Source of the DNA: Pseudovibrio japonicus
GTDB lineage: Bacteria > Pseudomonadota > Alphaproteobacteria > Rhizobiales > Stappiaceae
Direction: 5' to 3'
Assembly: GCF_014651595.1 (NCBI RefSeq)
Contig: NZ_BMXE01000001.1
Span: forward strand, 992,001 to 1,056,000
DNA length: 64,000 nt
The notes under the pieces were generated by a model, which was given only the letters and a program-made list of their open reading frames with translations, had not been told where the DNA came from and made no database searches. A program made the position numbers and the translations under genes. Position 1 is the first letter of the stretch. Each line of letters begins with the position of its first letter. Shown piece after piece: positions 53,270-60,544 of this stretch.

Positions 53270-53892
53270 TATGCAACCATCTCGTCAGCAAAAGTGACCC
53301 CGTGGCTTTGCATCTCATCCATCGCCTCCTTCAGAGAGCCGTTCAGATCAATGGCTCGGCAGGCATCCAGATGGACGATAACGTTGAAGCCCTGCTTGGC
53401 GGCATCTACTGCTGAAAAACGTACGCAAAAATCGGTCGCCAGACCCACCATATGCAAGGTATCGACCCCGCGCTCGCGCAGGTAGCCGCATAGACCGGTT
53501 GGGGTGGTGTGGTCGTTTTCAAAGAAAGCCGAGTAGCTGTCGATGTATGGACGGAAGCCTTTGCGAACGATGAGGTCAGCGCTGTCGTTTTTCAGGTCTT
53601 TGTGGAACGCAGCGCCATTGGTGCCCTGCACGCAGTGGCTTGGCCACAGAACCTGAGGGCCGTAGGGCATCTCAGTCATCTCATAGGGCTGTTTGCCCTC
53701 GTGATTGTCGGCAAAGGACTTGTGGTCCTGCGGGTGCCAGTCCTGCGTTAGGACCTTGACGGCGAACTCGTTCTGCAACTGGTTGACCAGTGGGACGATC
53801 TCTTCACCGCGCTCTACAGCCAGAGCTCCGCCCGAACAGAAATCGTTCTGAATATCGATCATAATCAGAGCTTCGTTTGTCGGTCGTGTCAT
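53269..53892 (-). CDS. pncA: Nicotinamidase
   Basis: A 207-residue isochorismatase-fold nicotinamidase. Catalytic D12 in LIMIDIQNDF; QDWHPQDHKSF supplies metal-binding Asp and His; nucleophile cysteine in VGLATDFCVRFSA. It deamidates nicotinamide to nicotinate, the substrate of the coupled pncB. The 219-base gap to the right (53893-54111) contains its promoter and the 3' side of the YeeE-type gene; no further feature recognised. Confidence 0.94.
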   Translation of the reverse strand: MTRPTNEALIMIDIQNDFCSGGALAVERGEEIVPLVNQLQNEFAVKVLTQDWHPQDHKSFADNHEGKQPYEMTEMPYGPQVLWPSHCVQGTNGAAFHKDLKNDSADLIVRKGFRPYIDSYSAFFENDHTTPTGLCGYLRERGVDTLHMVGLATDFCVRFSAVDAAKQGFNVIVHLDACRAIDLNGSLKEAMDEMQSHGVTFADEMVA

Positions 53893-54111
53893 GGTTGCTT
53901 CCTGTTTGCGATGAAAAGTCTAGCCCGTTTCACAGGCTACGCTGCGAAGACGCTTTGGTACATTAAGTGACCAGCGCGGAATATTGCGATAATCTGCAGC
54001 AAACTCAAGAAAAATATACGGGTTTGAGCGGCAGGTTGAGGGTAAGCGGCTTATTTGACGGCTAATTTCCTCAATAGGGTTCCTGCCGTTGGGCTGATGT
54101 GCATAAGTTAA

Positions 54112-55164
54112 CTACTGCTTCCAGAAGGCAAGGCGGAAACCAACGACTAGTTGCTGAAGGCCTATGGCGGCGCCTGCCACGATAGAAAGCATGACAAGCG
54201 GTGCGCTGATCGCGAGCGTGGAGAAGGCGGAGATGCCCTGCCCAATGGTGCAGCCCAAGGCAATGACGCCTCCAGTGCCCATGAGGAAGCCGCCGAGGAT
54301 CTGGCGTCTTAGCTCACGCGGGTCGTCGCAGGCTTCCCATCTGAAGTGGCCTTTGATGAGCGAGCCGAGGAAAGCCCCGCCAAGGACCCCTACAACTGAG
54401 CCAACGGCAAAGGAAAGGCCACCACCAGATGCAGTCATCAGATACATAAGCGTATCGCCAACCGGAACCGTGAAGGAGTGGCTGGCGACGCCGATCTCCT
54501 CAAAGCTTTCTTCAAACAGATAGCTGGTTGCGAGCCAGCCGGAGATAATGGCGAGTGCAACAGTCAAAGACGTGATGATCGCCTTTGGGCTGTTGCGGAA
54601 CTCTTTGTTGCCGAGCGCGAACAGGGCGATAGCGCCTGCAATGATCAGAGCAATGGTGAGTTTGGAAAGCGCGATCTTCTCGGAAAGGAGGTGCGCGATG
54701 CCGGTTGCGCTGGCCTGCGAGACTTCTGGCGGAAACAGGAAGACACGCAGGTATGCGGTTGGGCCACCCACTGCCATGGCGGCGGAAATCGCGATTACCA
54801 GTGAGAGCACGAAGTAGCGCATGTCACCACCGCCGAGGCGCGCGAGTGCGCCGTAGCCGCAGGAGCCTGCCATGGCCATGCCGTAGCCGAACATCAGGCC
54901 GCCAGTGATACAGGCCAGCGGGTTCCAGCTTTGGGTTAGGTAGATGGTTTCTTCGAGCGTAATCAGGCCCTGATCGGCCAGCAGGAACGTTGCGGCTATG
55001 GAGGTGGCGATGGCGAAGGCCCACATGCGCATGCGCAGCCACTCTTTGCCGTAGAGGGCGTCTTCGATTGCGCCAAGCGTGCAGAAGCGGCCCAGACGTG
55101 CAGCAAGGCCAAGCAAAACACCACCCGCAAGGCCTGCGAGTGTTGCCAGAATATCCTCGGACAT
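54112..55164 (-). CDS. YeeE/YedE (TsuA-like) thiosulfate/sulfur transporter
   Basis: A 350-residue membrane protein with nine to ten helices and two sulfur-transport repeats. Three motif cysteines are conserved as in TsuA: RLGRFCTLGAIEDA, MAMAGSCGYGALARLGGGD and ALGCTIGQGISA. TsuA passes thiosulfate along these cysteines. Its position next to an ArsR regulator and the sox genes supports thiosulfate or related sulfur import. The gene is 40 bases downstream of the regulator and probably co-transcribed. Confidence 0.9.
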   Translation of the reverse strand: MSEDILATLAGLAGGVLLGLAARLGRFCTLGAIEDALYGKEWLRMRMWAFAIATSIAATFLLADQGLITLEETIYLTQSWNPLACITGGLMFGYGMAMAGSCGYGALARLGGGDMRYFVLSLVIAISAAMAVGGPTAYLRVFLFPPEVSQASATGIAHLLSEKIALSKLTIALIIAGAIALFALGNKEFRNSPKAIITSLTVALAIISGWLATSYLFEESFEEIGVASHSFTVPVGDTLMYLMTASGGGLSFAVGSVVGVLGGAFLGSLIKGHFRWEACDDPRELRRQILGGFLMGTGGVIALGCTIGQGISAFSTLAISAPLVMLSIVAGAAIGLQQLVVGFRLAFWKQ

Positions 55165-55204
55165 TTGATCCCTCCCCCAAGATCAAAATGCCGGAACAGC
55201 TAGT

Positions 55205-55552
55205 TTAAGAAGCGTTGTTGTCTTCGGCGCAGAACAATTCAAACAGCAGGTCCAGAACCCGCGCTGCGCGTTCGTCCTTGAGGCTGTAGTAGACTGCCTT
55301 TCCGTCCCTTCGGCAGTTTACGAGACCATCGAGGCGCAAACGCGCAAGTTGTTGACTGACCGCAGACTGACGCGACGACAGAAGCTGCTCCAGCTCTGTT
55401 ACCGACTTTTCGCCCGTAACGAGATGACACAGGATCATCAATCGGCCTTCATGTGTCAATGCTTTCAGGAAATCAGTTGCATCCTTGGCATGGCCCAGCA
55501 TGCGCTCGATGTCTTCTTCTTTCATCCCACGCTCAATCATGGGTATCGCCAT
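55205..55552 (-). CDS. ArsR-family repressor, SqrR/BigR-like persulfide sensor candidate
   Basis: A 115-residue winged-helix protein. Recognition helix SVTELEQLLSSRQSAVSQQLARL, then the wing NCRRDGKAVYYSL. Cysteines at 42 (ILCHLV) and 108 (LFCAED) match the positions of the two sensing cysteines in SqrR and BigR, which form a tetrasulfide with reactive sulfur; a third is C80. The ArsR metal box ELCVCDL is absent. Probably represses the sox genes through ATTC-N8-GAAT sites at 56679-56694 and 58130-58145. An alternative start at codon 10 is possible but the SD is weak for both. Confidence 0.85.
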   Translation of the reverse strand: MAIPMIERGMKEEDIERMLGHAKDATDFLKALTHEGRLMILCHLVTGEKSVTELEQLLSSRQSAVSQQLARLRLDGLVNCRRDGKAVYYSLKDERAARVLDLLFELFCAEDNNAS

Positions 55553-55706
55553 TAAACCAAATCCTGCACAACGTTGCGAACGGGTTGGGCAAGATCAGCA
55601 CTCACTGGAAAAGTGAAGCTGACCTGCAGCACGTCTATCAGGTGGTGGCATACGCTGAATGCATTTGTTTTTCAACCATCGCCTGCGCCACCCATTTAGT
55701 AGCCAC

Positions 55707-56213
55707 TTAGAAGTCGAGTAAATCCGAGATTTCCTCCAGACCGCTTTCCGCACATTCCTCGTCAATTTTTGGAGAGGGTGCTCCGGAGACACCAATTCCG
55801 CCGACGATCGTGCCAGCGGATTCGATCGGAAGGCCGCCACCCAATGCAAGGGCACCGGGAATATCTCGCAAGCCAGCGGAAAGGTTGCCGGCCTTGATCT
55901 CCTGCTGAATTTCCAGCGTTGCACTACGGAAACTGACAGAGGTCCATGCTTTGCCGCGAGCGGTGTTGACAGTGTGAACGCCTGCATAGCGATCGCGGAT
56001 GGTGGCCTGCGTCTGGCCGAAGCGGTCCACCACAACGGCAGAGACCTGATAGCCGCCCTCACGGCAGGCTTCCATGGTGGCAACTGCAAGCTTCATGGCG
56101 ACTTCGGGCTTTAATGACTTGAAGGTGACAAAGGCGGTCTCGTCCTGTGCATGCACGCTGCTGAAGCCCGCGGACATCATCAGTAGTGCTGCTCCCGTGA
56201 TGAATGATTTCAT
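55707..56213 (-). CDS. GlcG/HbpS-family heme-binding-type protein, exported
   Basis: A 168-residue protein with signal peptide MKSFITGAALLMMSAGFSSVHAQ and one GlcG/HbpS (DUF336) domain: MKLAVATMEACREGGYQVSAVVVDRFGQTQATIRD, then FRSATLEIQQEIKAG and the glycine-rich ALGGGLPIESAGTIVGGIGVSGAPSP (key motif GGxPI...GGIGVSG). HbpS homologs bind heme or small organics in the envelope and occur within sox clusters. 55 bases downstream of soxS on the same strand. Function in sulfur oxidation is inferred from position only. Confidence 0.85.
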   Translation of the reverse strand: MKSFITGAALLMMSAGFSSVHAQDETAFVTFKSLKPEVAMKLAVATMEACREGGYQVSAVVVDRFGQTQATIRDRYAGVHTVNTARGKAWTSVSFRSATLEIQQEIKAGNLSAGLRDIPGALALGGGLPIESAGTIVGGIGVSGAPSPKIDEECAESGLEEISDLLDF

Positions 56214-56268
56214 GGAATTCCCCTAAATAAAACAAGCCCCCGGCCCCACCGGGGAAGATGAATTTGGC

Positions 56269-56637
56269 TCAATATGGTTCCTGAGCCGACTGAAGCATCT
56301 GGTTCAGGGCGGGGTAGAAAAAGTCCTCACCCGGATAGCCTTCAATCCGCTGTTTCTCAGTGTCGTCAATCAAAAGAATAAATGTCGGCGTGAACCGTGG
56401 TTTGCTTTTGAGAGTGATGCCGTCTGGAACGCCATCATCAATATCCATGCGCAGCAAAGGAGCCTGTTGCCCCTCCTCCGTCTTGCTGTATGCCACACCG
56501 ATTTCCTGTTCCCAGCGTTCACACCACGGGCAAATCTCATCCTCAACCAGGAGCAGTTTCCTATCCGCACTCGCGGCCTGAGAAGCGCTTAAAACAAGGG
56601 CCAGAATGGCGCATGAGATCCAACCAAAATTCTTCAT
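56269..56637 (-). CDS. soxS: SoxS periplasmic thioredoxin
   Basis: A 122-residue thioredoxin-like protein. Signal peptide MKNFGWISCAILALVLSASQ, cleaved near ASA-D. Active site CPWC in LLVEDEICPWCERWEQEIG; cis-proline region RFTPTFILLID. SoxS keeps the SoxY swinging-arm cysteine active. ATG 56637 gives a clean signal peptide; a start 6 codons earlier (56655) is possible. It is divergent from soxV across the operator candidate at 56679-56694. Confidence 0.9.
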   Translation of the reverse strand: MKNFGWISCAILALVLSASQAASADRKLLLVEDEICPWCERWEQEIGVAYSKTEEGQQAPLLRMDIDDGVPDGITLKSKPRFTPTFILLIDDTEKQRIEGYPGEDFFYPALNQMLQSAQEPY

Positions 56638-56676
56638 AATATCCGCGATTGACATTTTGAGAGTGATCGTATCTAA

Positions 56677-56696
56677 ATATTCTAATAATAGAATAT
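56677..56696. promoter_or_regulatory. Palindrome ATATTCTA-ATAA-TAGAATAT with ATTC-N8-GAAT core, sox operator 1
   Basis: Perfect 8-base arms with a 4-base centre, in the soxS/soxV divergent promoter; the inner ATTC-N8-GAAT (56679-56694) matches the operator core I recall for SqrR/YgaV-type ArsR regulators. A second copy of the core precedes soxX. Binding is inference. Confidence 0.6.
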
Positions 56697-56715
56697 GTTT
56701 TTAGCAAGTGCCCAT

Positions 56716-57453
56716 ATGTATCCAGATCTAACTCTCATTGCTGCGGGAAGTGCGGGGCTTCTTTCGTTTCTCTCGCCCTGTATTTTGCCGATTGTTCCGT
56801 TCTACCTTTGCTACATTGCCGGCATTGGAATGGACGAACTTTCCGGCGACGGGGTGACACCTGCTATCCAGCGCCGTGTTGTTTTTACGTCGTTCTTCTT
56901 TGCCGCTGGCATTCTGACGATCTTTGTTGGACTGGGAGCGACCGCGACCGTGTTCGGTCAGTTGCTGCGCGACTGGTTTGACGTTTTGCGCTACATCGCG
57001 GCGGCTGTCATCTTTGTGCTGGGTCTGCATTTTATCGGCATCATCCGGCTGAACATGCTTCTGCGTGAGGCGCGCCTGGACAGCTCTTCCGCTCCGGCTG
57101 GAATTGTTGGCGCTTATGTGGTCGGGCTGGCGTTTGCGTTTGGCTGGACGCCTTGCGTTGGGCCGGTGCTGGCAACCATTTTATTTACCGCTGGCGCCAG
57201 TGATGATGTTTCGCAAGGCATGTTGCTCCTGTTTGCTTATGGCGTTGGAATGACCCTGCCCTTCATTCTGGCAGCGGTCTTTTCAAAACCATTCCTGAAT
57301 TTCATGGGCCGTTTTCGGAAGTATCTGGGAGCGATCGAAAAAGGCATGGGCGTTCTTTTAATCGTTTTTGCGGTGTTGATCGGGACCAACACCATCGCCT
57401 GGATTGCCGGGTTCATGATTGAGTATGCACCCGGCCTGACATCTTTAAGCTGA
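56716..57453 (+). CDS. soxV: SoxV, CcdA-type thiol electron carrier
   Basis: A 245-residue six-helix membrane protein of the CcdA family. The redox cysteines lie in LLSFLSPCILPIVPFYLCYIAG and FGWTPCVGPVLATILF. It carries electrons from cytoplasmic thioredoxin to periplasmic SoxW/SoxS. ATG 56716 (MYPDLTLIAAGSAGLL) was preferred because ATG 56695 lies within the operator palindrome and would leave no leader; neither has a strong ribosome site. 60 bases before soxW. Confidence 0.9.
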   Translation: MYPDLTLIAAGSAGLLSFLSPCILPIVPFYLCYIAGIGMDELSGDGVTPAIQRRVVFTSFFFAAGILTIFVGLGATATVFGQLLRDWFDVLRYIAAAVIFVLGLHFIGIIRLNMLLREARLDSSSAPAGIVGAYVVGLAFAFGWTPCVGPVLATILFTAGASDDVSQGMLLLFAYGVGMTLPFILAAVFSKPFLNFMGRFRKYLGAIEKGMGVLLIVFAVLIGTNTIAWIAGFMIEYAPGLTSLS

Positions 57454-57513
57454 CGCGTATCCGCTTGGGAGAGCAAGAGCCGCATTTTGCAGGATACGTT
57501 GTGGGAGGGATTG

Positions 57514-58086
57514 ATGCTTAAGAAACTGCTGCTTGCTGCTGCGATGGTTATCGCCAGCCTGACACTGAGCTTTGCTGAGGTCGGAGAGGACGGTCTTCAC
57601 AAACAGCCATGGCTTCGCCTCACCTTCAAAGACATGAGAGAAGACCTTGCCAGCGCCAATGAGGAAGGTAAGCGTCTGGTGCTTTTGTTCGAGCAGCGGG
57701 GCTGCATCTATTGCAAGCGATTGCACGAGACTGTCTTCACCGATCCGGAGGTACGCAAGTACATTGAAGACAACTATTTCGTTGTGCAGATGAACCTATT
57801 TGGCGATGAGGAAGTCACGGACTTTGACGGTGAAGTCCAGAGCGAGAAAAAGATCGCCCGTCGTTGGGGCGTTGTGTTCACCCCCACCTTCCTGTTCTTG
57901 CCTGAAGAGGTTGGAAAAGGTCAAACCGCAGGGACTGCTTCTGTGCAGACCATGCCCGGTTCATTTGGGAAATGGACCACCCTCAACATGCTGCGCTGGG
58001 TCAAACAGAAGGGCTATGAGGGCGACGAACATTTTCAAAAATTTCATGCACGTGAGTTTTTGAAACAAAAAGCTGCAGCAGAATAG
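57514..58086 (+). CDS. soxW: SoxW periplasmic thioredoxin
   Basis: A 190-residue thioredoxin-like protein. Signal peptide MLKKLLLAAAMVIASLTLSF; active site CIYC in LLFEQRGCIYCKRLHETVF; VVFTPTFLFLPEE holds the cis-proline. It receives electrons from SoxV. ATG 57514 has GGGAGG 5 bases upstream, while the longer frame lacks a signal peptide at its start. 129 bases to soxX, enough for a separate promoter, with the second operator candidate in between. Confidence 0.9.
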   Translation: MLKKLLLAAAMVIASLTLSFAEVGEDGLHKQPWLRLTFKDMREDLASANEEGKRLVLLFEQRGCIYCKRLHETVFTDPEVRKYIEDNYFVVQMNLFGDEEVTDFDGEVQSEKKIARRWGVVFTPTFLFLPEEVGKGQTAGTASVQTMPGSFGKWTTLNMLRWVKQKGYEGDEHFQKFHAREFLKQKAAAE

Positions 58087-58129
58087 CGTGGTCATTCAAC
58101 TCGTTAGGCCTACGCCAACACATTAACAT

Positions 58130-58145
58130 ATTCAATTATGTGAAT
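58130..58145. promoter_or_regulatory. ATTC-N8-GAAT palindrome, sox operator 2
   Basis: ATTC (58130-58133), 8 bases, GAAT (58142-58145), 70 bases before soxX. Same core and spacing as the site before soxV, marking a separate promoter for soxXYZABCD. Regulator assignment to the ArsR protein is inferred. Confidence 0.6.
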
Positions 58146-58215
58146 TTTTAAGTTGAGTGTTTCTACGTATCTGATTAGCATGAAAATATTGAATCGCTGT
58201 AATTGGGAGGGAGCA

Positions 58216-58674
58216 ATGAAGGCGATTGCCAAAACTATAGCGGCGGCAACGCTGCTGATTTCAGGGAGTGCCGTTGCCGGAGTGATTGCTCCAGGTGACG
58301 TTCAATTTGTCGAGGCAACCGTACCGGTTTCATTAACCGGGGCGGCAGGTGATCCAGCCAAGGGACGGGAATGGTTCGCCAACCGGAAACTGGGAAACTG
58401 CCTTGCTTGTCACGCCAATGATGATCTTTCGAAAGAGCAATTCCACGGAGAGATAGGGCCTTACCTAGACGGGGTTGGGGATACCTACACACCAGCGGAA
58501 TTGCGGGCGATCATTGTGAACTCGAAGGAAGTCTTCGGGGATGGAACGATCATGCCGGCTTTTTACAAGTCCGAGGGATTGAACCGCGTGGCTAAGAAGT
58601 TTGCCGGAAAGACCATTCTTTCAGCAGAACAAGTTGAAGACATCGTTGCTTATCTGGTGACGTTGAAGGAGTAG
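58216..58674 (+). CDS. soxX: SoxX monoheme cytochrome c
   Basis: A 152-residue SoxX. Signal peptide to about residue 22 (MKAIAKTIAAATLLISGSAV); heme site C62-LA-C65-H66; distal methionine likely in GTIMPAFYK. With SoxA it joins thiosulfate to SoxYZ by oxidative coupling. ATG 58216 lies after GGGAGGGAGC, a strong ribosome site. GTGCTGC/GCAGCAC at 58692-58721 forms a small hairpin between soxX and soxY. Confidence 0.95.
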   Translation: MKAIAKTIAAATLLISGSAVAGVIAPGDVQFVEATVPVSLTGAAGDPAKGREWFANRKLGNCLACHANDDLSKEQFHGEIGPYLDGVGDTYTPAELRAIIVNSKEVFGDGTIMPAFYKSEGLNRVAKKFAGKTILSAEQVEDIVAYLVTLKE

Positions 58675-58805
58675 GCACGTTTGCCTTGCGTGTGCTGCGC
58701 GTCTGACCGGATGTGCAGCACGCCCAGAACCATTGCTTAAGCGTACGCTTTCACAAGACCGCTCGGCCCTTGTGGGAGGTACGCTCCAGGGAGGACTTTT
58801 TAAAG

Positions 58806-59240
58806 ATGACTGTTACCAGACGTGAAGCGCTTGGTTTGGCAGTAGGAAGCGTGGCCGCTCTGACGACACTACGCTTTACCGAGCCTGCTTTTGCAGCGGG
58901 CGATGCTCTCCAAGACGCGATTATGGAGTTCACCGGTGGTGCACAGCCGGGAGACGGTGACATTACTATTGGTGCGCCGGAAATTGCTGAGAACGGAAAC
59001 ACTGTTCCGATTGAAGTGTCAGCACCGGGCGCTGCCTCCATCATGCTGCTTGCAACCGGCAACCCTAGTCCGGGTGTGGCGACGTTCCACTTCAGCGCCC
59101 TTTCCGGCGCGCAGGAAGCCAAGACCCGTATTCGCCTTGCGAAGACGCAGGACATTATCGCTGTTGCCAAGATGCCGGACGGGTCCGCCATCACAACCAA
59201 GCGCAGTGTCAAGGTCACCATCGGTGGCTGTGGCGGTTAA
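58806..59240 (+). CDS. soxY: SoxY sulfur-carrier subunit
   Basis: A 144-residue SoxY with a Tat-type signal (TVTRREALGLAVG, cleavage near AFA-A at ~31). The C-terminus TIGGCGG is the invariant GGCGG swinging arm that carries sulfur intermediates on its cysteine. ATG 58806 was chosen by the signal peptide and GGGAGG upstream. Forms SoxYZ with the next gene, 21 bases away. Confidence 0.97.
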   Translation: MTVTRREALGLAVGSVAALTTLRFTEPAFAAGDALQDAIMEFTGGAQPGDGDITIGAPEIAENGNTVPIEVSAPGAASIMLLATGNPSPGVATFHFSALSGAQEAKTRIRLAKTQDIIAVAKMPDGSAITTKRSVKVTIGGCGG

Positions 59241-59261
59241 TCAGAGAAGGCATCAAACAAC

Positions 59262-59591
59262 ATGGCAAAGGTAAAACCACGCGTCAAAGTGCCTAAGACG
59301 GCAAGCGTAAACGAGGTCGTAACCATCAAGACACTGATCTCGCATCCAATGGAATCCGGTCAGCGCAAGGACTCGAAAACCGGCGAGGCCATTCCGCGCA
59401 AGATCATCAATAAGTTTGCTGCCAGCTTCAATGGCGAGCCGGTGTTCATGGCAAACATGGAGCCCTCCGTTTCTGCAAACCCTTACATCGAGTTTCAGAT
59501 GCGGGTGCCGGAAACCGGAGTGGTCCGTTTTGAATGGACCGACGATGATGGCTCCGTCTACGACCTGGAAAAGACAATCACGGCAGCCTAG
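59262..59591 (+). CDS. soxZ: SoxZ, SoxY partner
   Basis: A 109-residue SoxZ of normal length: KPRVKVPKTASVNEVVTIKTLISHPMESGQRKD (key motif IKTLISHPME), NKFAASFNGEPVF and FEWTDDDGSVY are standard. It has no signal peptide; it is exported bound to Tat-secreted SoxY. 27 bases before soxA. Confidence 0.97.
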   Translation: MAKVKPRVKVPKTASVNEVVTIKTLISHPMESGQRKDSKTGEAIPRKIINKFAASFNGEPVFMANMEPSVSANPYIEFQMRVPETGVVRFEWTDDDGSVYDLEKTITAA

Positions 59592-59618
59592 GAGGCCATT
59601 CTTTGGGAGGAGAAGGGT

Positions 59619-60461
59619 ATGAAAAGGACGGTTTCACTACTCGCTGGGGGGCTTCTAGGTGGCATGCTTTGCACTGCTGCGCTTGCCGATGACGGACGCG
59701 AACTTGTTATCGACGGGGAAACCATAGCAACAACGACGGCTGCGGCGGATGACCATCCGCTCTCCGAGATTATTTCCGGTTGGCGGTTCCGCTCCGCTGA
59801 AACTCAGACCCTGCAAATGGATGACTTTGAAAATCCTGCGTTTGTGGCCATTGAGTATGCAGAGGAGCTTTGGGAAGAGCCTGCTGGAACATCCAGCAAG
59901 TCTTGTGCGGATTGTCACGGAAGCTTTGACAGTCTTGCAGGTCTGCGGGCCGAGTTGCCACGCTGGAACGAGGAGATGGGCAAACCTGCCACGCTGGAAA
60001 TGCTAATCAACGCCTCCATCGAGAAACATCAGGGCGCAGAACCATGGAAATGGGAGAGCCCCGAGATGCTGGCGATGACGGCGCTAATTGGTCTGGCCTC
60101 ACGCGGTATGCCGGTTGCGCTGAAAACCGATGGGCCGATGGCAGACTGGATCAAGAAGGGTGAAGAGCTTTACTACACCCGCGTTGGCCAGCTGGATCTG
60201 GCGTGTGCCAACTGCCATGAAGACAATTACGGCAACATGATCCGCGCTGACCATTTGAGTCAGGGGCAGGTCAACGGTTTCCCTGTGTACCGCCTGAAAT
60301 GGGGTGGGCTTGGTTCCATTCACCGCCGGTTTAAAGGCTGCATGGATCAGGTGCGAGCAACCCCTTATACGCGCGGCAGTGATGAGTTCATCGCTCTGGA
60401 AGCGTACGTGGCAGCTCGCGGAATGGGGCTTTCCGTGGAGACACCATCTGTTCGCAACTAA
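59619..60461 (+). CDS. soxA: SoxA diheme cytochrome c
   Basis: A 280-residue SoxA. Signal peptide to about residue 23; heme 1 C96-AD-C99-H100, heme 2 C196-AN-C199-H200, so the diheme form. C241 in RRFKGCMDQ is the persulfide-bearing catalytic cysteine that ligates the active heme. Pairs with SoxX. GGGAGGAG lies upstream of ATG 59619. A long hairpin follows directly after the stop. Confidence 0.96.
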   Translation: MKRTVSLLAGGLLGGMLCTAALADDGRELVIDGETIATTTAAADDHPLSEIISGWRFRSAETQTLQMDDFENPAFVAIEYAEELWEEPAGTSSKSCADCHGSFDSLAGLRAELPRWNEEMGKPATLEMLINASIEKHQGAEPWKWESPEMLAMTALIGLASRGMPVALKTDGPMADWIKKGEELYYTRVGQLDLACANCHEDNYGNMIRADHLSQGQVNGFPVYRLKWGGLGSIHRRFKGCMDQVRATPYTRGSDEFIALEAYVAARGMGLSVETPSVRN

Positions 60462-60463
60462 CC

Positions 60464-60500
60464 GATGAGGAGGTTGCTGATGTGCGGCAACCTCCTCATC
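60464..60500 (+). terminator. Intercistronic 14-base-pair hairpin between soxA and soxB
   Basis: GATGAGGAGGTTGC (60464-60477) pairs perfectly with 60487-60500; loop 9 bases. It starts 3 bases after the soxA stop and lacks a T run. Likely an mRNA 3'-end stabiliser or partial terminator inside the sox operon; a decoy GAGGAGG lies in its left arm. Confidence 0.6.
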
Positions 60501-60544
60501 CAACACAGTTTTTGAAATTGAAATAACTTACGGAGGGTGCGGAG

